From positions 1,116,001-1,180,000 of the forward strand of contig NZ_CP042412.1 in the NCBI RefSeq assembly GCF_007954505.1: a stretch of 64,000 nucleotides of DNA. Direction: 5' to 3'. How positions within the stretch are numbered: the stretch's first letter is position 1; every line of letters starts with the position of its first letter. Shown here piece after piece: positions 43,923-52,771 of this stretch. Both the position numbers and the translations under genes were made by a program. This stretch comes from Microbacterium sp. CBA3102. GTDB taxonomy: Bacteria; Actinomycetota; Actinomycetes; Actinomycetales; Microbacteriaceae. The notes beneath the pieces are model-generated. The model was not told the DNA's origin and searched no databases. It saw nothing but the letters and a program-made list of their open reading frames with translations.

Positions 43923-45136
43923 GCTGTCGCCTCACGAGCGGCCACGGCGGCGCGGCGCAGCGTCTCGTCGATGTCGGCCTCCGTGTGGGCGGCGTTGACG
44001 TAGACCACGCGGTAGAACGAGAGCCCGACGCGGAAGGCCGCCCGCAGGAATGCCTGCAGCTCCTCGTTCGGCCCCACGAACTGCAGGCACGCGGGGTGTC
44101 CCACGAGGCGGAGGCCGGAGCCGACCTCGGCGAACAGCGCGTTCAGACCATCCTGCAGTCGCGTTCCGGACGCATGGAGGCGGGCGATCACGCCGCGGTC
44201 GCGGATCGCGGTCATCGTCGCCGTGGCCGCCGCGAGCGAGAGGGTCTCGCCCCCGTACGTCGAGGTCACGACGACCTCGCCGCGGTCGAGCACGGCGAGC
44301 ACCTCACGTCGCCCGCAGTAGACGGCGAGCGGCATCCCGTTCGCGATCCCCTTGCCGAACACCGACAGGTCGGGGAGCACCCCGGTCGCCTCGGCCATCC
44401 CACCGAGGGCCACCCGGAAGCCGGTGACCATCTCGTCGTAGGCCAGCAGCGCGCCGTGCCGGTCGGCGAGCTCGCGCAGGTAGCGGTAGAAGTCGGCGGC
44501 GTCGGGCACGGCGGGGTAGTCGGCCGCGACGAGGATGACCGCGATCTCCGAGCCGCGGGTGAGGAACAGGCGGTCGAGGGTCGCACGGTCGTCCCAGGCG
44601 ACTGCATGGTGCAGGGCGGCGAGGGCCGCAGGGACTCCGGCCACGGCGTCCGAGGTCGCCCCCGGGAGCACCCTGGCGCCCGCGGCGAGGGAATTGAGCC
44701 AGCCGTTGTATCCGATCTGCACGACCCGGTCGCGGCCGGTGTGCGCGCGGGCGATGCGGATCACGGCGGCCAGCGCTTCGCCGCCGGTCTTCAGGAAGCG
44801 AGCGGCTTCGGCACCGGGCACGAGCGAGCAGAACAGCTCGGCGGTCGTCGTCTCGAGCGGATGCGGGTGGCCGAACAGGATGCCGTCGTCGAGCTGGGCG
44901 CGGATCGCGGCGTCGACGGTGGGATCCGCATAGCCGAGCGTGACGGGACCGAGGGCGCACCGGTAGTCGATGAACTCGCGTCCGCGGTCGTCCCAGACGC
45001 GGCATCCTCGTCCGCGGACGATCACCTCCGGCTCGTCGGGCAGCAGGGTCGGCGTCTTGGAGTTCGTGCTCGAGCCGACCGGCATCACCGCCAGCGCACG
45101 CTGCCGCCATCCGGTGGTCGTCTGCGGGGTCTGCAT
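43919..45136 (-). CDS. Class III PLP-dependent aminotransferase
   Basis: Encodes 405 aa. Fold type I class III features: FIDYRCALGPVTLGYADPTV, FLKTGGEALAAVIRIARAHT, LLAYDEMVTGFRVALGG (Asp/Glu near the PLP ring) and the PLP lysine in LSVFGKGIANGMPLAVYCG. It is closest in style to glutamate-1-semialdehyde aminomutase-like enzymes found in sugar clusters, rather than a heme gene. It would move an amino group to or from a keto sugar or sugar acid. ATG 45136. A 39-bp gap separates it from the Gfo/Idh gene upstream. Confidence 0.92.
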   Translation of the reverse strand: MQTPQTTTGWRQRALAVMPVGSSTNSKTPTLLPDEPEVIVRGRGCRVWDDRGREFIDYRCALGPVTLGYADPTVDAAIRAQLDDGILFGHPHPLETTTAELFCSLVPGAEAARFLKTGGEALAAVIRIARAHTGRDRVVQIGYNGWLNSLAAGARVLPGATSDAVAGVPAALAALHHAVAWDDRATLDRLFLTRGSEIAVILVAADYPAVPDAADFYRYLRELADRHGALLAYDEMVTGFRVALGGMAEATGVLPDLSVFGKGIANGMPLAVYCGRREVLAVLDRGEVVVTSTYGGETLSLAAATATMTAIRDRGVIARLHASGTRLQDGLNALFAEVGSGLRLVGHPACLQFVGPNEELQAFLRAAFRVGLSFYRVVYVNAAHTEADIDETLRRAAVAAREATA

Positions 45137-45175
45137 GCGGGGCCTCTCTGCCGTGTGTGGTCCGTCGGGTCCGGT

Positions 45176-46201
45176 CTAGATGAGCGCGACGACCTCGCCG
45201 CCGCGCGCAGCGGAGGCCTGGGCGGCCTTGGCGATCTCGACCGTGCGGATGCCGACGCTGGCATCCGGCTGGGGCTGTCGCCCCGCACCCAGGGCGTGCA
45301 CGAACTCGTCGAGCAGCAGCGCGTCGAGATCCGCACCCACCGGGCTCCAGGTCTCGCCCTGCGCGTCGTGCCCGGCGACGCCCTTCGCGAAGGGGCTGAC
45401 CGTGATGGTGCCGCGCTCGGCGACGATCTGCAGCGTGAGTCCGCCCCACGTGGCCGAGCTCATCGGCCAGCTCCAGGAGCAGTCGATCGTGGCGATCACG
45501 CCGCTCGGGTACTGGATCGTGACGAGCCCGCCGGTCTCGACCGAGAGCTCTCGCTGTGCGTGCAGGATGCTGTTCGACACGGCGCGGACGGACTGCGCCC
45601 GCTCGCCCAGCAGTTCGTCGAGGATGTCGGCGCAGTGCACGACGTGATCGACCAGGGCGCCGCCGCCGGCCAGCTCGGGGTCGGTGAACCATGCCCGGTC
45701 CTGTGGGAGCTTGCCGTTGTTGATGCCCGTGACTCCGAGGATCCGCCCGAGGCGACCACTGCGCAGTTCGTCGATCGCATCGCGCACGCCGGGGGCGAAG
45801 CGCACCGGGTAGGCGACCATCAGGATGACGCCGGCCCGGTCGCAGGCATCGCGCATCGCGACGGCATCCTCGACGGTCGTGGCCAGGGGCTTCTCGCACA
45901 GCACGTGCACTCCGGCGGCGGCCGCACGCTCGACGAGGGCGCGATGCCGGGAGTTCTCTGCGGCGATGACGACGGCGTCGGGCTTCCATGCGAAGGCCTC
46001 GTCGTAGGTCTCGACGTACGCGACGCCGAGTTCGGCGGCCAGGGCGGCACCGCGAGGGGCGTCGTCCGGTGCCGTCGCGCCGTCGGGGTCGGCGGTGATG
46101 AGCTCGATCGACGGCATCGCCTTCAGCGCGTGCACGTAGCTCAGGGCGTGCGTGTGCGCGAAGGAGAGGACGGCGATCCGCAGGGCGGCGGGAGCGGTCA
46201 T
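45176..46201 (-). CDS. Gfo/Idh/MocA family oxidoreductase
   Basis: Encodes 341 aa. N-terminal Rossmann region RIAVLSFAHTHALSYVHALK (no strict GxGxxG), then the family lysine motif HVLCEKPLATTVEDAVAM and the C-terminal domain with GALVDHVVHCADILDELLG. These enzymes oxidise or reduce sugar hydroxyls with NAD(P). Its ATG overlaps the other Gfo/Idh stop (ATGA). Confidence 0.92.
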   Translation of the reverse strand: MTAPAALRIAVLSFAHTHALSYVHALKAMPSIELITADPDGATAPDDAPRGAALAAELGVAYVETYDEAFAWKPDAVVIAAENSRHRALVERAAAAGVHVLCEKPLATTVEDAVAMRDACDRAGVILMVAYPVRFAPGVRDAIDELRSGRLGRILGVTGINNGKLPQDRAWFTDPELAGGGALVDHVVHCADILDELLGERAQSVRAVSNSILHAQRELSVETGGLVTIQYPSGVIATIDCSWSWPMSSATWGGLTLQIVAERGTITVSPFAKGVAGHDAQGETWSPVGADLDALLLDEFVHALGAGRQPQPDASVGIRTVEIAKAAQASAARGGEVVALI

Positions 46202-47220
46202 CGGGCGGCCTCCTCGGTCTCGGAGCGGGCGGAGTCGTCGTGGAGGGGGAGCGCGACCGGCGCACCGGCGGCGATCGAGGCGTACGCGGCCTCGGCCACG
46301 GCGACGGCCTCGATGCCGTCAGCGGGACCGACCGTGGCGTCACGTCCCTCGCGGAGGGCGGCCACGAAGTCCGCGATCTCGGCGTAGTACGGGCTCTCCT
46401 CCGGCGACATCGGGGGCAGGTAGTCGGTGGCTCCGGCGTCGAGCACCGCGTCGGTGCGCAGGGCGTGGTCTTCGGCGCTGTCGTAGCGCAGGCGCCCCTC
46501 GGAGCCGGTGACCTCGACGCTGGTGCGGAACGGCATCCCCGGTGCCACCCAGCTGGCGTGCAGGTGACTGATCACCCCGTTGCGGTGGGTCAGCACGACG
46601 TGCGCGGTGACGGGCGCGGGAACCCGGTCCTCGACGGTGGGCGGGTTCTGCACCGCGTAGACGGTGGCGACGGGGCCGGCGAACCACACCGCCTGGTCGA
46701 TGTCGTGGATCATCAGATCGCGGATGACACCGCCGCCGGTGCTCTCCGAGAAGAACCAGGGCGTCTGTGGGGCGGAGCCGGCTCGGCTGAACCGCTGCAC
46801 CGCGAGGGCGCCGATGCGACCTGCGTCGATCCCCGCCTTGATCTGCGCGTACTCGCCCATGTACCGCACGACGTGCGCGGGGAAGAGTCGCACGCCCGCC
46901 TCCTCGGCGGCCTGGGCGACGGTGGTCGCGGCTTCGGCGGTCGCCGCGAGCGGCTTCTCGCAGATCACATCGCGCCCACGGCCGATCGCACGCAGGGCGA
47001 AGTCGGCGTGGGTGCTGCTGGGGGTCACGATGTCGACGAGGTCGACCAGTCCGATGAGGGTGTCGACATCGGCGACGAGCTCGAACCCGTACTCCTCGGC
47101 GATCTCCTCGGCCCCGACGAGGGACGTCACGTACCCCTCGACGCCGAGCGCCCGCCAGGCGTCGGCGTGCACGCGCGAGATGCCTCCCGCGCCGATGAGT
47201 CCGACCTTCAACGTGCTCAC
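46198..47220 (-). CDS. Gfo/Idh/MocA family oxidoreductase
   Basis: Encodes 340 aa. The nucleotide motif is KVGLIGAGGISRVHADAWRA, the catalytic lysine motif is VICEKPLAATAEAATTV, and the second domain has GGGVIRDLMIHDIDQAVWFA (His/Asp of the active site). Typical inositol/glucose-fructose dehydrogenase relative. GTG 47220 overlaps the ROK stop by 4 bp, so it is in the regulator's operon. Confidence 0.94.
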   Translation of the reverse strand: MSTLKVGLIGAGGISRVHADAWRALGVEGYVTSLVGAEEIAEEYGFELVADVDTLIGLVDLVDIVTPSSTHADFALRAIGRGRDVICEKPLAATAEAATTVAQAAEEAGVRLFPAHVVRYMGEYAQIKAGIDAGRIGALAVQRFSRAGSAPQTPWFFSESTGGGVIRDLMIHDIDQAVWFAGPVATVYAVQNPPTVEDRVPAPVTAHVVLTHRNGVISHLHASWVAPGMPFRTSVEVTGSEGRLRYDSAEDHALRTDAVLDAGATDYLPPMSPEESPYYAEIADFVAALREGRDATVGPADGIEAVAVAEAAYASIAAGAPVALPLHDDSARSETEEAAR

Positions 47221-48401
47221 TGCTTCTCCTCGGTGTTCTCGACGTCCGTGTCATCGGCTGCGGCCGACTCGTGCAGCAGGGGCGTGATCGGCGGGGCCGG
47301 CATGTCCTCAATGCCGTAGATCTGGGCGGCATGCCGCTGGAAGGCGTGCACGACGGCACCGTGCGCTGCGGCCTCCGCGCCCAGACGGGCCTCGGCGATC
47401 GGCACCTGGAACGGCAGCCCGAGGTGGCCGGGCAGGGCGGCCCGCAGGGGGGCGAGCAGCTGCTCGTGCGCCGCGGAGAGTCCGCCGCCGATCACGATCA
47501 TCGCCGGGTCGACCGTCATCGTCAGGGTGGCGATGCCATGGGCGAGTTCATCGATGAAGCCGTCGAGCTCCTGCTGCGCCGCGGCGTCGCCGCCGCGTGC
47601 CTTCGCGAAGACCTCGGCTGCCGTCGGGGCGGTGCGCCACGAGATCTGCCCGGTCTCGGTGTTCAGACCGCGGAAGGCGAGGCGGCCGATGTCTCCGGCG
47701 GCGTTGTGGATGCCGCGGCGCGGGCGACCGCCGAGGATGAGTCCCATCGCGATGCGGTTGCCGACCGAGAGGTAGATGACGTCGTCGACCAGCTGCGCGA
47801 CACCCAGGTGGTGCTCGGCGACCGCGGCCAGACGCACGCCGTTGTCGACCGCGACCGGGCAGCCGAGGGCGTGTCGCAGCTGGGAGCCGATGTCGATGCC
47901 CGACCACTCGGGGATGACGACCGAGGTGGTCACCCGCCCGGCGTCGTCGACGATGCCAGGGAGGGAGACGCCGACCGCGCGCACTCTGGAGGCGGGGATG
48001 GAGACGGCGGCGAGCGTGCGACGCACGTCATCGATCACGGCTGCGAGCTTCGAGGCGCCGTCCGGCTGCGCGGCGACACCGGTGTAGCTGCGCTGCGCGA
48101 TCACGAGTCCGGCCAGATCGGCCAGCACGACGCGGACGCTCGCGACGCCGATGTCGACGCCCACCACGGTCCCGGCGGCGGCGTGGAACATGTAGCGGCG
48201 GGCCGGTCGCCCCGCACCGCCGCCGTTCCGCACCGGCGCGTCGACGATCAGCCCCGAGTCTCCGAGCGCGGTCACCGCGTTCTCGACGGAGGTGCGCGAG
48301 ATCTCGAGCGATCGGGAGAGATCGTTGACGGTCGCGGGACCCGTGTCGCGCAGCTGCAGGGCGGATCGCGCAACGATCGAGAGTGGACTGGTCACGGCCA
48401 T
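47217..48401 (-). CDS. ROK family transcriptional regulator
   Basis: Encodes 394 aa. The N-terminal winged helix (TVNDLSRSLEISRTSVENAV) precedes a sugar-kinase-like ROK domain (VVGVDIGVASVRVVLADLAG; PVAVDNGVRLAAVAEHHLGV; MIVIGGGLSAAHEQLLAPLR). The usual ROK zinc motif CxCGxxGC is absent: the matching stretch reads IGRLAFRGLNTETGQISWRT. It is probably a NagC/XylR-like repressor that senses a sugar. It is divergent from the importer; a palindrome covers the importer promoter. Own promoter: TTGATC and TAATTT (48440-48445), 16 bp apart. Confidence 0.92.
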   Translation of the reverse strand: MAVTSPLSIVARSALQLRDTGPATVNDLSRSLEISRTSVENAVTALGDSGLIVDAPVRNGGGAGRPARRYMFHAAAGTVVGVDIGVASVRVVLADLAGLVIAQRSYTGVAAQPDGASKLAAVIDDVRRTLAAVSIPASRVRAVGVSLPGIVDDAGRVTTSVVIPEWSGIDIGSQLRHALGCPVAVDNGVRLAAVAEHHLGVAQLVDDVIYLSVGNRIAMGLILGGRPRRGIHNAAGDIGRLAFRGLNTETGQISWRTAPTAAEVFAKARGGDAAAQQELDGFIDELAHGIATLTMTVDPAMIVIGGGLSAAHEQLLAPLRAALPGHLGLPFQVPIAEARLGAEAAAHGAVVHAFQRHAAQIYGIEDMPAPPITPLLHESAAADDTDVENTEEKQ

Positions 48402-48439
48402 GTGCTGTCCCTTCTTCTTCTCCGTCGTCGGGTGCGATC

Positions 48440-48576
48440 AAATTAGCACACCGAATTCTCAGATCAAGCTTTGATGTTCTCGAACGGGAAACACGCCTGA
48501 AACAAGCCTCTGCGAACTTGTACTTGACGAATTATCCCATCCCAGTGTCATAATGAACCGTACTCAGCACGGTTCA
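48440..48576. promoter_or_regulatory. Divergent promoters and ROK operator
   Basis: Rightward: TTGACG (48524-48529) and CATAAT (48549-48554), 19 bp apart (18 if TGACGA is used). Directly overlapping is TGAACCGT (48554-48561), seven bases, then ACGGTTCA (48569-48576), a perfect 8-bp inverted repeat at the start of transcription. Leftward: TTGATC (48462-48467) and TAATTT (48440-48445). A second small palindrome, ATCAA-GCT-TTGAT (48463-48475), covers the leftward -35. Both could be bound by the ROK protein. Confidence 0.8.
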
Positions 48577-48590
48577 AGCAAAGGAGCACC

Positions 48591-49832
48591 ATGCGCGTCA
48601 GCAAGTTCATCGGCGTCGCCGCGGGAGTCGCGGCCGCCACCCTGTTGGCCGGATGTTCGGCCGGCGGAGGCAGCACCGCAGAGGGTGAGCAGGACATCAC
48701 GGTCTGGCTCTACCCCGTCATCGCCGACGAGGCGGTGCACAAGGACTTCTGGGACTCGACGATCGCCGACTTCGAGAAGAAGAACGAGAACATCAACGTC
48801 ACCTACGAGATCTTCCCGTGGGCGAACCGCGACGAGGCGCTCCAGACCGCGATCGCGGCGGGCAAGGGCCCGGATGTCGTCTACCTCATCCCCGACCAGC
48901 TCTCGGCGTACCAGAAGTCGATCGCTCCGCTCAACGACCTGTTGAGCGAGGAGCGCCAGAGCGAACTCCTGCCGAACGTGAAGAAGTCAGTCACGCTCGA
49001 CGGAGACATCCTCGGCGCCCCAGTCCTCACCAGTGCGATGCCGCTCATCTGCAACGCCGCCGCCTTCGAGGCAGCCGGCGTCACCGAGTACCCCGAGACC
49101 TGGGACGACATCACCGCGATGGCGCCGAAGTTCACCGAGAAGGGCATGTACACCCTGAACTACCCGGCCTCCGCCGAGAACACCCTGAACCTCACCTACT
49201 ACCCGCTGCTGTGGCAGGCGGGTGGAGAGGTCTACACCAAGGACGGCGACGTCGGGTTCGACAGCAAGGAAGGCACGCAGGCGCTGACCTTCCTCACCGA
49301 TCTGGCCGAGGCCGGTGCACTCGACCCCGAGGCGCTCACCACCAACGTCCCGCTCGAGCAGACCGCGGTCGCTCAGGGCAGGGTCGCGTGCACGTGGAAC
49401 AACGCCGTCACCGAGGTCGTGCCGTTCTGGGGTGAAGAGAACGTCAAGGTCCTCGCCCCGCTCACCGAGAAGGAGTCCGTGGCCTACGGCACCGTCGGGT
49501 CGCTCTCGGTGCTCAAGGGCTCCAAGGCGCAGGATGCGGCCGCGAAGTTCGCGGAATACGCCACCGGCGCCGACGTCGTCGAGCCGTACCTCAAGGCCGC
49601 CGGCTTCTTCTCGGCGCTCAGCACCACCGAGCCGCTGTACGCGGACGACCCGCTGCTCGGCGAGGTCGAGAAGTACGTCCCCGACACCACGGTCGGCGAG
49701 CTCAACGCCTCATCGCGTGCTCTCATGGGCGTGCTGGCTCCGGAGATCCAGGCGGCTCTGCTCGGGGACAAGTCCCCGGAGGACGCGCTGAAGGATGCTG
49801 CGGCCGCCGCGGCGCCGCTGGTCAAGAAGTAA
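48591..49832 (+). CDS. Sugar ABC transporter substrate-binding lipoprotein, family 1
   Basis: Encodes 413 aa. Signal peptide with lipobox LLAGCSAGG. The CUT1 sugar-receptor fold shows in DITVWLYPVIADEAVHKDFW, KNENINVTYEIFPWANRDEA, AIAAGKGPDVVYLIPDQLSA and GYSVTP-free EYPETWDDITAMAPKFTEKG. AGGAG precedes the ATG. It starts the rightward ROK-controlled operon and is followed by a stable hairpin, as is common for highly expressed receptors. Confidence 0.94.
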   Translation: MRVSKFIGVAAGVAAATLLAGCSAGGGSTAEGEQDITVWLYPVIADEAVHKDFWDSTIADFEKKNENINVTYEIFPWANRDEALQTAIAAGKGPDVVYLIPDQLSAYQKSIAPLNDLLSEERQSELLPNVKKSVTLDGDILGAPVLTSAMPLICNAAAFEAAGVTEYPETWDDITAMAPKFTEKGMYTLNYPASAENTLNLTYYPLLWQAGGEVYTKDGDVGFDSKEGTQALTFLTDLAEAGALDPEALTTNVPLEQTAVAQGRVACTWNNAVTEVVPFWGEENVKVLAPLTEKESVAYGTVGSLSVLKGSKAQDAAAKFAEYATGADVVEPYLKAAGFFSALSTTEPLYADDPLLGEVEKYVPDTTVGELNASSRALMGVLAPEIQAALLGDKSPEDALKDAAAAAAPLVKK

Positions 49833-49840
49833 GCAGTACC

Positions 49841-49874
49841 GGGGGCATGCGGAGCCCGAACTCCGCATGCCCCC
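49841..49874 (+). other. Intercistronic hairpin after the sugar receptor gene
   Basis: GGGGGCATGCGGAG (49841-49854) and CTCCGCATGCCCCC (49861-49874) are perfect 14-bp inverses over CCCGAA, 8 bp after the stop. Inside an operon it probably protects the receptor message or partly ends transcription, raising receptor over permease levels. Confidence 0.8.
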
Positions 49875-49908
49875 GCCCCCTTCACTCCCCCCACGTGAGG
49901 TACCACTG

Positions 49909-50814
49909 ATGACGACGGCAACCACGGCGAAGAGGCCCGCAGGTCGGGTCACGCGGGTTCTCGCGCGACGAGAGGCGCGGATCGCGTTCCTCTTCGTGCT
50001 CCCCGCCTTCCTCCTGTTCATCGCCTTCCGCTTCGGCCCGAGCATCGTCGGGGTCGCGCTGAGCTTCTTCGACTACGACATCACCGGCGAGATCGCCTGG
50101 CGCGGACTCGACCACTTCCAGCGCATGATCGCCGATCCGCTGTTCTGGCGGGCGATGGGCACCACTCTCATCTACACGGTGTTCGCGGTCCCGATCGCGC
50201 TGGTGCTCTCCACCGTAATGGCCCTCGGGGTGCGCCGCGCCTTCCGCGGCGCGCGGTTCTTCCGCTCGATCTTCTTCCTCCCCGTCATCACCTCGCTCGT
50301 GCTGGCCGGGTCGATCTTCGTCTGGATCTTCTCCGCGAACGGCCCCTGGTCGGCCCTGATGACCCCGCTGGGTCTCGGCGGATCCTGGCTCGGCAGCACC
50401 GTCCTCGTCATCCCGGCCATCATCGTGGTCGGCGTCTGGTCGCGGTTCGGCTACGGGATGATGATCCTCATCGCCGCGCTGCAGGATGTCCCGCGCGAGC
50501 TCGAGGAAGCGGCCCTGGTCGACGGTGCCAACGCCTGGCAGCGCTTCCGGTACATCATCCTCCCGGTGCTGCGCCCGACGTTCTTCTTCCTCGCGGTGAT
50601 CGAGACGACCGCCGCCTTCCAGGTGTTCGACGTCATCTACGTCATGACCCAGGGTGGACCGGCGAACGCCAGCTACTCGCTCGTGTACATGCTCTACGAC
50701 CAGGGCTTCCGCTACTTCGACTACGGCTACGCGGCGGCGATCGGTGTGGCCTTGTTCATCATGACCCTCGTCGTCGCGCTCATCCAGCGCCTGGTGATCG
50801 GAAAGCAGAAATGA
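49909..50814 (+). CDS. Sugar ABC transporter permease (MalF/UgpA-like)
   Basis: Encodes 301 aa with six membrane segments, starting ARIAFLFVLPAFLLFIAFRF. The EAA loop is EEAALVDGANAWQRFRYIIL. VMTQGGPANASYSLVYMLYD is characteristic of CUT1 permeases. GAGG lies before the ATG. Coupled (ATGA) to the second permease. No ATPase gene is present, so a shared MsiK-type ATPase elsewhere is expected. Confidence 0.94.
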   Translation: MTTATTAKRPAGRVTRVLARREARIAFLFVLPAFLLFIAFRFGPSIVGVALSFFDYDITGEIAWRGLDHFQRMIADPLFWRAMGTTLIYTVFAVPIALVLSTVMALGVRRAFRGARFFRSIFFLPVITSLVLAGSIFVWIFSANGPWSALMTPLGLGGSWLGSTVLVIPAIIVVGVWSRFGYGMMILIAALQDVPRELEEAALVDGANAWQRFRYIILPVLRPTFFFLAVIETTAAFQVFDVIYVMTQGGPANASYSLVYMLYDQGFRYFDYGYAAAIGVALFIMTLVVALIQRLVIGKQK

Positions 50815-51716
50815 CCGCTCTGTTGCAGCCTCCGACGCAGACCTCGACGACGCCGCCGAAGATGTCGACGAAGCAGCGCCGCGCCTACCGTGCACTCCAG
50901 CCGACCGGGTGGGGGATCGTCGGGCGCTGGATCTGGCTGAGTCTGGCCGGCATCCTCAGCTTCTTCCCCTTCTACGCGATGGTCGTGCTGAGCCTGAAGC
51001 CCGGCATGGTCGTCGAGCTGCCCGGGTCGCTGCTGCCGTGGACGGACATCTCCTTCGACGCCTACGAACAGGTGCTCGCAGGGCAGAACATCCTCGGCTG
51101 GCTCGGCAACACCCTCATCTACTCGCTCGTCTCGGTCGTCGCGGTGCTGTTCCTCTCGGCGCTCGCGGGCTACGCCTTCGCGAAGAAGCGCTTCCGCGGC
51201 AAGGAGGTGATGTTCTGGTCGTTCCTCTCGATGGTGATGGTCCCGTTCCACGTCACCCTGATCCCGACGTTCATCCTGATGGCGAACCTTGGCGGCGTCG
51301 ACACCTACTGGGGTCTGATCCTGCCGTCGCTCGCCAACGCGCAGGCCGTGTTCCTGATGCGTCAGTTCATCCAGGGGCTGCCCGATGAGCTGTTCGAGGC
51401 CGCGCGCATCGACGGAGCGGGAGAGTTCCGCATCTTCCTGCGGATCGTGCTGCCGCTGTGCAAGCCGATCCTCGCCACTCTCGGGATCTTCGTCTTCCTG
51501 TGGCACTGGAACGACTTCCTGTGGCCGCTCATCATCGCCAAGTCCAACGCGATGTTCACACTCACCGTCGGCATCTCGTCGCTGCAACAGCAGAACGTCC
51601 CGCTGAGCACCATGCTCGCCGGATCCGTCGTCGCGCTGCTGCCCATCTTCCTCGCGTACCTCATCGCTCAGCGGTACGTGCAGGAGGGCGTGGCCGGTAC
51701 GGGCATCAAGGGCTGA
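50811..51716 (+). CDS. Sugar ABC transporter permease (MalG/UgpE-like)
   Basis: Encodes 301 aa, six membrane segments. Markers: WIWLSLAGILSFFPFYAMVV, SALAGYAFAKKRFRGKEVMF and the EAA loop FEAARIDGAGEFRIFLRIVL; WHWNDFLWPLII is typical of the MalG group. Forms the channel with the upstream permease. Confidence 0.94.
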   Translation: MTALLQPPTQTSTTPPKMSTKQRRAYRALQPTGWGIVGRWIWLSLAGILSFFPFYAMVVLSLKPGMVVELPGSLLPWTDISFDAYEQVLAGQNILGWLGNTLIYSLVSVVAVLFLSALAGYAFAKKRFRGKEVMFWSFLSMVMVPFHVTLIPTFILMANLGGVDTYWGLILPSLANAQAVFLMRQFIQGLPDELFEAARIDGAGEFRIFLRIVLPLCKPILATLGIFVFLWHWNDFLWPLIIAKSNAMFTLTVGISSLQQQNVPLSTMLAGSVVALLPIFLAYLIAQRYVQEGVAGTGIKG

Positions 51717-51736
51717 GAAGAAGGGAAAGCAGCAAC

Positions 51737-52771
51737 GTGACTCAGCACAGATTCGATTCAGAGGCGGAACTCGAGGAGGCTCTCGCGACACCGAGCGCCG
51801 GCCTCATCGAGGACCTCGCATGCGGGGCGGGCGACCTCGTGATCCTCGGCGCCGGCGGCAAGATGGGCCCGACGCTTGCGATGCTCGCGCGCCGCGGGAT
51901 GGACGCGGCCGGGCGTCAGGGAGACGCCGTCCACGCCGTCTCCCGCTTCGGTGACGCCGCGATCCGCGAGCGTCTGGAGAACGCCGGCGTCAAGGTCGTC
52001 CCGTTCGACCTGATCGAGAACGACGACTTCTCCTCGCTACCGGATGCTCCGAACGTGGTGTTCATGGTCGGCGCGAAGTTCGGCGCCGCCACCAACGCCT
52101 CCTGGGCGTGGGAGGTCAACGCCGCCCTGCCCGACCGCGTCGCCCGCCGCTACCGCGACAGCGCGATCTCGGTGCTCTCGACCGGCAACATCTGCCCCTT
52201 CCTGCCCGCCTCCTCCGGCGGAGCATCCGAAGAGGTCTCGCCCGCGCCCATCGGCGAGTACGCGCAGTCCTGCCTCGGCCGGGAGCGCGTGTTCGAGTTC
52301 GGCGCTCAGGAACGCGGCACCAAGGTCGCGATCATCCGCCTGAACTACGCCGTCGACCTGCGCTACGGCGTGCTCGCCGACATCGGCAGCGCCGTGCACG
52401 CGGGGCAGCCCGTGTCGGTCGCCACGGCCAACGTCAACGTCATCTGGCAGGGCTACGCGAACGAGGTCGTGCTGCGCAGCCTCGTACACGCCTCGACCGA
52501 CCCGTTCACGATCAACCTCACCGGACCGGAGCTGCTGAGCGTCGAGTCGATCGCCCGCCGCTTCGGCACCCTGTTCGGCCGTGAGGTCGAGATCGTCGAC
52601 GAGCCGCAGCCGACCGCGCTGCTCAGCGACGCCCGCCGCTGCATGGCGCTGTTCGGCTATCCGTCGGTGTCGGCCGAGACCCTGATCGGCCTGCAGGCCG
52701 AGTGGATCGACGCCGCCCTGCCCATGATCGCCAAGCCGACCAAGTGGGCCGTCCGGGACGGGAAGTTCTGA
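51737..52771 (+). CDS. NAD-dependent epimerase/dehydratase-like protein
   Basis: Encodes 344 aa from GTG 51737. The Rossmann motif is VILGAGGKMGPTLAMLARRG. Family features DAPNVVFMVGAKFGAATNAS and GEYAQSCLGRERVFE take the place of the usual YxxxK site: Y and K are not spaced as in classic extended SDRs, so the chemistry is uncertain. It ends TGATG with the next gene. Probably modifies the imported sugar or a derivative. Confidence 0.85.
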   Translation: MTQHRFDSEAELEEALATPSAGLIEDLACGAGDLVILGAGGKMGPTLAMLARRGMDAAGRQGDAVHAVSRFGDAAIRERLENAGVKVVPFDLIENDDFSSLPDAPNVVFMVGAKFGAATNASWAWEVNAALPDRVARRYRDSAISVLSTGNICPFLPASSGGASEEVSPAPIGEYAQSCLGRERVFEFGAQERGTKVAIIRLNYAVDLRYGVLADIGSAVHAGQPVSVATANVNVIWQGYANEVVLRSLVHASTDPFTINLTGPELLSVESIARRFGTLFGREVEIVDEPQPTALLSDARRCMALFGYPSVSAETLIGLQAEWIDAALPMIAKPTKWAVRDGKF

